From: Alphaproteobacteria bacterium
GTDB lineage: Bacteria; Pseudomonadota; Alphaproteobacteria; SP197
Assembly: GCA_022822575.1 (NCBI GenBank)
Contig: JAJEBJ010000088.1
Span: 1-18,595 of the forward strand
DNA: 18,595 bases
Direction: 5' to 3'
Shown here: positions 14,646-18,595 of the stretch, piece after piece
Layout of the letters: each line of letters begins with the position of its first letter
Numbering within the stretch: position 1 is the stretch's first letter
Position numbers and translations under genes: made by a program
The notes under the pieces: model-generated
Seen by the model: only the letters and a program-made list of their open reading frames with translations
Database searches by the model: none
Told to the model about the DNA's origin: nothing

Positions 14646-15320
14646 TCATTCGTCGCCAGCGATGATGGATTCGAGCGCCGATCGGTCCTCCTCATTGTAC
14701 CCCTCCTCACTCTCGGCGTCAGCATCACTGGCCGGCGCCTGGGGATCAATCAGGTCGCTGTAGGACCGCAGGGCCTCTTCAGCCGCCGCGTTCCTCGTCC
14801 GGATCAGGAAATCGTCGCTGTCGAGGTCCCATTCCTCGGGCGCCAGTTCGATGAGCAGCAGGGATCCCTGGTCAATGACCGGAGTGAGCCGCGCTTCCTC
14901 GATCCAGTCCGGCCGTTCACCGGCGGGGGCGAGCAGGCCGTAGACCAGGAAGACGAGGCAGACCACAAGCGCGCCGCGGACAAGGCCGAACACGAATCCG
15001 ACGGATCTGTCGAGCATGTCAAGCCCGGCCGCCCGGGTCCGCCGCACCACCAGTGAGGACACGAGACTGAGGCAGGCGAGCGCGATGACGAACAGGCCTG
15101 CCGCATTGGCAATCGCCACGATCAGCGGATCATTGCCGATCCAGCTGGCCAGGATGGGCCAGGAGTGGTCGTAGAGGTAGACCGTCGCGAGGGCGGCCCC
15201 TCCCCAGGTGGCGAGGAAGAGGAACTCGCGCATGGCCCCGCGATAGTAGGCGAGGAACCCGGAAATGAAGATGACCCCGAGAATGACGAGGTCCGTGACG
15301 GTGACCGGCAGGTCGTTCAT
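14646..15320 (-). CDS. cvpA: CvpA family membrane protein
   Basis: This is a 224-aa inner-membrane protein with four hydrophobic segments (about residues 8–25, 30–50, 65–90 and 105–130). The CvpA signature LDMLDRSVGFVFGLVRGALV lies at the start of the fourth. The N-terminal VTDLVILGVIFISGFLAYYRG is also typical. The C-terminal third is a hydrophilic, strongly acidic tail with DADAESEEGYNEEDRS. CvpA was named for colicin V production in E. coli and sits next to purF in many genomes, as here; its biochemical role is unresolved, with links to envelope stress. Start ATG 15320. An AGAGG lies upstream but rather far (about 12 nt). The 139-bp gap before it could hold the promoter of the cvpA–purF–SDR unit. 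Confidence 0.93.
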   Translation of the reverse strand: MNDLPVTVTDLVILGVIFISGFLAYYRGAMREFLFLATWGGAALATVYLYDHSWPILASWIGNDPLIVAIANAAGLFVIALACLSLVSSLVVRRTRAAGLDMLDRSVGFVFGLVRGALVVCLVFLVYGLLAPAGERPDWIEEARLTPVIDQGSLLLIELAPEEWDLDSDDFLIRTRNAAAEEALRSYSDLIDPQAPASDADAESEEGYNEEDRSALESIIAGDE

Positions 15321-15459
15321 GCCGTTTGCCCTCTGCCACCGGCGTTTCCATACGGCAGAACCGCGCCATCATGGCCGCCGCCGGTCCGTCCTCTTTGCAT
15401 GACAGGTGGCATTGTGTCCAGAATCCGGACCCGCACCGGCCTTGCGCTGCCCCGAGGAC

Positions 15460-16221
15460 TCACGGACGCAGCACACTCATGGAGATGGGGCCTTCGGCGC
15501 GGCCGTTGATGAACTGGTCGACATGGGCGCTGCCGCTCCGGTCGATGTCGGCGGCGCGGCCCTGCCAGACCAGACGTCCGTCATGCAGCATCGCGACCTT
15601 GTCGGCGATCTTGCGTACGCTCGCCATGTCGTGGGTTATCGAGATGGTGGTGATGCCAAGACGGCGGCTCACCTGGACGATGAGATCGTTGATGACATCG
15701 GCCATGATCGGATCGAGGCCGGTTGTCGGTTCGTCGAGGAAGACTATGTCGGGCCGGGACGAGATGGCGCGGGCCAGGGCGACCCGTTTCATCATGCCTC
15801 CTGACAGTTCGGCGGGAAAGAGATCGGCGACATCCTCTCCGAGCCCGACCAGGCCGAGGGTTTCACAGGCGGAGACCCTCGCCTGCGTGCGATTCATGGC
15901 GCCGGTATGGATCTGCCGGAAGGCGACATTTTCCCATACCGCAAGACTGTCGAACAGCGCCCCACCCTGGAACAGCATGCCGAACCGCGCCATGAGAGCG
16001 GCATCCGCCGACCGGACAGCCGTCCCGTCGATCATGATCTCTCCTGCATCGGGCCTGATGAGACCGAGGATGCACTTGAGGGTGACGGACTTGCCGCACC
16101 CGGAACCACCGATAATGACGAATGCCTCGCCTCGTGCGACGTCGAAACTCACGCCGTCCAGCACATGCCGGCCCGGGAAACTCTTCCGGAGGTCGCGAAC
16201 GCGAATCATGGGCTGGTTCAT
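15460..16221 (-). CDS. mlaF: Phospholipid ABC transporter ATPase MlaF
   Basis: MlaF is the ATPase of the MlaFEDB complex, which moves phospholipids between inner and outer membranes to keep outer-membrane asymmetry. The 253-aa product has Walker A GGSGCGKS (residues 38–45), the Q-loop in GMLFQGGALFDSL, signature LSGGMMKRVALARA, Walker B IVFLDEPTTGLDP and the H-loop in SITHDM. The GMLFQGGALFDSL segment is characteristic of the MlaF branch. ATG 16221 overlaps the mlaE stop by 4 nt (ATGA), so translation is coupled. No mlaD or mlaC follows in this window; in Alphaproteobacteria those are often elsewhere. Confidence 0.95.
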   Translation of the reverse strand: MNQPMIRVRDLRKSFPGRHVLDGVSFDVARGEAFVIIGGSGCGKSVTLKCILGLIRPDAGEIMIDGTAVRSADAALMARFGMLFQGGALFDSLAVWENVAFRQIHTGAMNRTQARVSACETLGLVGLGEDVADLFPAELSGGMMKRVALARAISSRPDIVFLDEPTTGLDPIMADVINDLIVQVSRRLGITTISITHDMASVRKIADKVAMLHDGRLVWQGRAADIDRSGSAHVDQFINGRAEGPISMSVLRP

Positions 16222-16991
16222 CGCGAAAAGAAGATCTCCGTGACGATGTAGTTGAAGGTCAGGATGAGGATGGATCCCGACACCACGGCAAGAGTCGTCG
16301 CCTGTCCGACGCCCTGGGCTCCCCGCCTCGAGTGCCAGCCGTGATAGCACCCCGTGAGAGCCACGAGGAAGCCGAACACGGCAGCCTTGACGAGACCCGA
16401 GATCACGTCGATCGGTTCGAGGATATCGATGGTGCTGGCGAGATAGGCCGAAGGGCTGAAACCCAGCTTGTGGATCGACACGAGATAGCCCCCCAGGACG
16501 CCGATGACATCCGCCACCAGAACGAGCACGGGAAGGGTCAGTGTCGCGGCGATCAGGCGCGGCGCGACGAGATAGCGACGTGGAGATGCCTGAAGTGTTG
16601 TCAGGGCATCGATCTGTTCGGTGACACGCATGGTGCCGATCTCGGCCGCCATCGCCGCGCCAACGCGTCCTGCCACCATGAGACCGGCGAGAACCGGTCC
16701 AAGCTCACGGGTGACGGACAGAACGACGATACCTGCTATGGCGTCTTCCGCCTCGAAGCGCGAGAAACCGGTGTAGCTCTGCAGGGCCAGGACCATGCCG
16801 GTGAAGATCGCCGTCAGGCCTACCACTGGGAGCGAATAGAAGCCGATGTCGATAATCTGGCGGCCGATGTTGCGCACGTCCCAGGGTGGCGTGACACAAC
16901 TTGCAAGACCGAGAGCGGCAAAGAGAACAATCCGCCCGGTTCCGGCGAGAAAGGCGAGGAACGTCGCGCCGATTGAAGCCAGCGGGTTCAT
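16218..16991 (-). CDS. mlaE: Phospholipid ABC transporter permease MlaE
   Basis: This is a 257-aa inner-membrane permease of the MlaE/YrbE family (E. coli 260 aa). It begins with an amphipathic helix (SIGATFLAFLAGTGRIVLF). Hydrophobic segments follow, with the family core IYS-like FYSLPVVGLTAIFTGMVLAL, the EIGTMRVTEQIDAL loop (the conserved E-x-G-T-M-x-V-T/S-E-Q-I-D-A-L pattern) and the APR segment YLVAPRLIAATLTLPVL. The C-terminal helix ends LILTFNYIVTEIFF. ATG 16991 gives the family-typical N-terminus; an upstream GTG at 17045, overlapping the alr stop, is possible but adds a Pro-rich extension unlike the family. It lies 46 bp after alr and overlaps mlaF by 4 nt. Confidence 0.94.
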   Translation of the reverse strand: MNPLASIGATFLAFLAGTGRIVLFAALGLASCVTPPWDVRNIGRQIIDIGFYSLPVVGLTAIFTGMVLALQSYTGFSRFEAEDAIAGIVVLSVTRELGPVLAGLMVAGRVGAAMAAEIGTMRVTEQIDALTTLQASPRRYLVAPRLIAATLTLPVLVLVADVIGVLGGYLVSIHKLGFSPSAYLASTIDILEPIDVISGLVKAAVFGFLVALTGCYHGWHSRRGAQGVGQATTLAVVSGSILILTFNYIVTEIFFSR

Positions 16992-17037
16992 CCGGCCAGC
17001 CGCCGGCGGCGTCGGCCCGCGGGCGGGGACGCTGTGG

Positions 17038-18150
17038 TCATCCACACGTTCCGCCGAGCCAATGGCGCGCGTAGCGGGCGCCAAGCGATGTCAGCAACTC
17101 GTAGCCGATGGTGCCGGCCCTTGCGGCCAGTTCGTCCAGCATGGTGCGCCCCCTGATCAGGTCGACCCAGGTTCCCACATGGGCCCTGTCCTCCGGCAAA
17201 TCGCCTATGTCCAGTGTCATCAGGTCCATGGAAACGTGTCCGGCCACGGGGACGGCACTGTCACCAATCCAGGCATGCGCAAGGTTGCCAAGTGTCCGTG
17301 GGTAGCCGTCTGCATAGCCGACCGGCAGGGTGGCAAGGCGCGTTGCACGTTCTGTCGTGTAGGTTCCACTGTAACCGACACGCGTGCCGGCCGGCACCTC
17401 GCGCACCTGGATGATCTGGGCCTTCAGCCGGATGACCGGTTCCATGGGATTGGCTCCTGAAGGTGTCGGGTTGCCGCCGTAGACAGCATATCCCGGACGC
17501 ACGAGATCATGGTGCCAGGCCTTGCCGAGAAAAATGCCCGAAGAATTGGCAAGGCTGGCGCGGGTTCCCGGAAATGACAGCATGGCATTCCGGAACAACT
17601 CAAGCTGGCGGTGATTCTCGGCTCGCTCGGGTTCACTGGCACACGAGAGATGGCTCATGACGAAGTGGAGATCGAGTGGCGCCAGGAGTTCGGGAGAGGC
17701 GGCCAGTCTCGCTGTTTCCGCCGGAGGCAGCCCCAGCCGCGACATGCCGGTGTCGATGTGAACGACGGCACCCAGGCGCCGTTCCAGGCGCCGCGCCTCG
17801 TCAGCCCATCGGACGATCTGCCCGAGATCGTTGAGAACGGGAACCAGGCCGAGGGCGGAAAGGTCGCCGGTTTCGGCGATGAGACCGTTGAGCACGTAGA
17901 CCGTTGCCGAACCGCCGAGAACGGGCCGTAGTGCCGCAGCGCCATCCGGATTGGCGACGAAGAAGCGCCGGCATCCGGCGCGTACCAGGGATTGCGCCAC
18001 CTGCGCCGCACCCAGGCCGTAGGCGTCTGCCTTGACGATCCCGGCACACTCCGCTGGCCGGACCATGCGGGCAAGGGCCTGCCAGTTGCGTGTGAGCGCA
18101 TCGAGATCGATGACAAGCCGGGAGACCGGCGCGTCAATAGGATCCGTCAT
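17038..18150 (-). CDS. alr: Alanine racemase
   Basis: Alr is a PLP enzyme interconverting L- and D-alanine, supplying D-Ala for peptidoglycan. The 370-aa product has the PLP lysine Lys40 in IVKADAYGLGA, HIDTGMSRLGL (about 131–141), LANSSGIFLG (around 200–209), RPGYAVYGGNP (Arg218 region), the second catalytic base Tyr260 in RVGYSGTY, and GHVSMDLMTLDI. The barrel and the C-terminal beta domain are both complete. ATG 18150 is chosen because the family N-terminus (SRLVIDLDAL) follows directly; it overlaps the end of dnaB by 17 nt. The much longer open frame upstream is the shadow of dnaB. The dnaB–alr pair is a known alphaproteobacterial arrangement. Confidence 0.96.
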   Translation of the reverse strand: MTDPIDAPVSRLVIDLDALTRNWQALARMVRPAECAGIVKADAYGLGAAQVAQSLVRAGCRRFFVANPDGAAALRPVLGGSATVYVLNGLIAETGDLSALGLVPVLNDLGQIVRWADEARRLERRLGAVVHIDTGMSRLGLPPAETARLAASPELLAPLDLHFVMSHLSCASEPERAENHRQLELFRNAMLSFPGTRASLANSSGIFLGKAWHHDLVRPGYAVYGGNPTPSGANPMEPVIRLKAQIIQVREVPAGTRVGYSGTYTTERATRLATLPVGYADGYPRTLGNLAHAWIGDSAVPVAGHVSMDLMTLDIGDLPEDRAHVGTWVDLIRGRTMLDELAARAGTIGYELLTSLGARYARHWLGGTCG

Positions 18151-18595
18151 GGGTTGTGTAGCGACTGTCCAGATCCATGAACCTGGTGGTCGAGGAATCG
18201 AAATGCAGCTTTGCCTCCCCGGTCGGTCCGTGCCGGTTCTTGGCAACGATGATCTCCGAGACGCCGCGCAGATCCTGCATTTCCTCGTTCCACCGTTCGA
18301 GGCGGCGCCGGTAGCCCGGGTCGTTCTCGTCCTCGTCGTCCTTGGGCTGCGGTTTCCTGCGTTCGTGGTAGTACTCCTGGCGGAACAGGAACATGACGAT
18401 GTCGGCATCCTGTTCGATGGACCCCGACTCGCGAAGATCCGACAGCAGCGGCCGCTTGTCCTCTCGCTGCTCGACGGCCCGGGAGAGTTGCGAGCAGGCA
18501 ATCACCGGAACATCGAGCTCCTTGGCCAGCGCCTTGAGACCCTGGGTGATCTCGGACACTTCCTGCACCCTGTTTCTTTCGCCGCCCGGGCGGTG
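18134..18595 (-). CDS. dnaB: Replicative DNA helicase DnaB, C-terminal part (cut by window edge)
   Basis: This is the last 153 residues of the hexameric fork helicase; the N-terminal domain and Walker A lie beyond the right edge. Visible RecA-fold motifs are NRVQEVSEITQGLKALAKEL, VPVIACSQLSRAVEQRED, LLSDLRESGSIEQDADIV and FLFRQEYY (DnaB motifs H3–H4 region including the Arg-rich loop). Then comes EIIVAKNRHGPTGEAKLHF, the typical end of the helicase core. Between them is a charged insertion (KPQPKDDEDENDPGYRRRLERWNEE) like that seen in alphaproteobacterial DnaB. The product ends 17 nt inside the alr reading frame. It is first in the transcription order of the right-hand gene run. Confidence 0.96.
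   Translation of the reverse strand, partial: HRPGGERNRVQEVSEITQGLKALAKELDVPVIACSQLSRAVEQREDKRPLLSDLRESGSIEQDADIVMFLFRQEYYHERRKPQPKDDEDENDPGYRRRLERWNEEMQDLRGVSEIIVAKNRHGPTGEAKLHFDSSTTRFMDLDSRYTTHDGSY

Noticed and set aside
16222..16350. N-terminal extension of the mlaF frame
   Set aside because: It lies inside mlaE and is not ABC-ATPase-like; the ATGA overlap start at 16221 fits the family.
18151..18501. N-terminal extension of the alr frame
   Set aside because: It overlaps the dnaB coding region in another frame and is low-complexity Ser/Arg/Thr; the Alr N-terminus begins at 18150.

Overview
The window is GC-rich, densely packed bacterial chromosome. The gene order dnaB–alr–mlaE–mlaF–cvpA–purF–SDR and the group TPR protein–BamB–Der both point to an alphaproteobacterium, most likely a Rhodospirillales-like lineage. 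That placement is an inference from gene order and protein character; there is no rRNA or tRNA here to confirm it. Many genes start with GTG or TTG, and several overlap by 4 nt or leave only a few bases between them.

Left block, mostly + strand (1–8803). The 3' end of an unidentified gene is followed by a strong intrinsic terminator. Next come guaB and guaA, the two-step IMP to XMP to GMP branch, and an EamA-type permease close behind. Facing it tail to tail is a second EamA permease on the minus strand, split by a frameshift and coupled to a small DUF962/Mpo1-like membrane protein gene. Diverging from that pair is a + strand cluster: a single-TM TPR protein (YfgM-like), a BamB-like PQQ-repeat lipoprotein, and the ribosome-assembly GTPase Der. 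This cluster serves envelope protein biogenesis and ribosome maturation.

Middle block, minus strand (8804–12405). It looks accessory. It holds a DUF5680-like protein, a NodB-type polysaccharide deacetylase of the HpPgdA/PuuE-like group, and a highly divergent aromatic amino acid lyase (HAL/PAL fold). The lyase appears to lack the canonical Ala-Ser-Gly triad that forms the MIO cofactor. Gene spacing is looser here, with intergenic gaps of about 235, 196 and 249 bp, and there are hairpins but no clear U-tract terminators.

Right block, minus strand (12406–18595). Read in transcription order this is dnaB (3' part only), alr, mlaE, mlaF, cvpA, purF and an SDR oxidoreductase. It combines replication, D-alanine supply for peptidoglycan, phospholipid transport for outer-membrane asymmetry, and the first committed step of purine synthesis. 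radA, which I expect between mlaF and cvpA in related genomes, is absent; only about 139 bp lies there. purF here and guaBA on the left both serve purine synthesis, but they are separated by the envelope and accessory genes.

No stretch above 300 bp lacks a gene. I saw no tRNA, rRNA, CRISPR array, insertion sequence or attachment site. The most interesting locus is the divergent lyase at 10687–12156.
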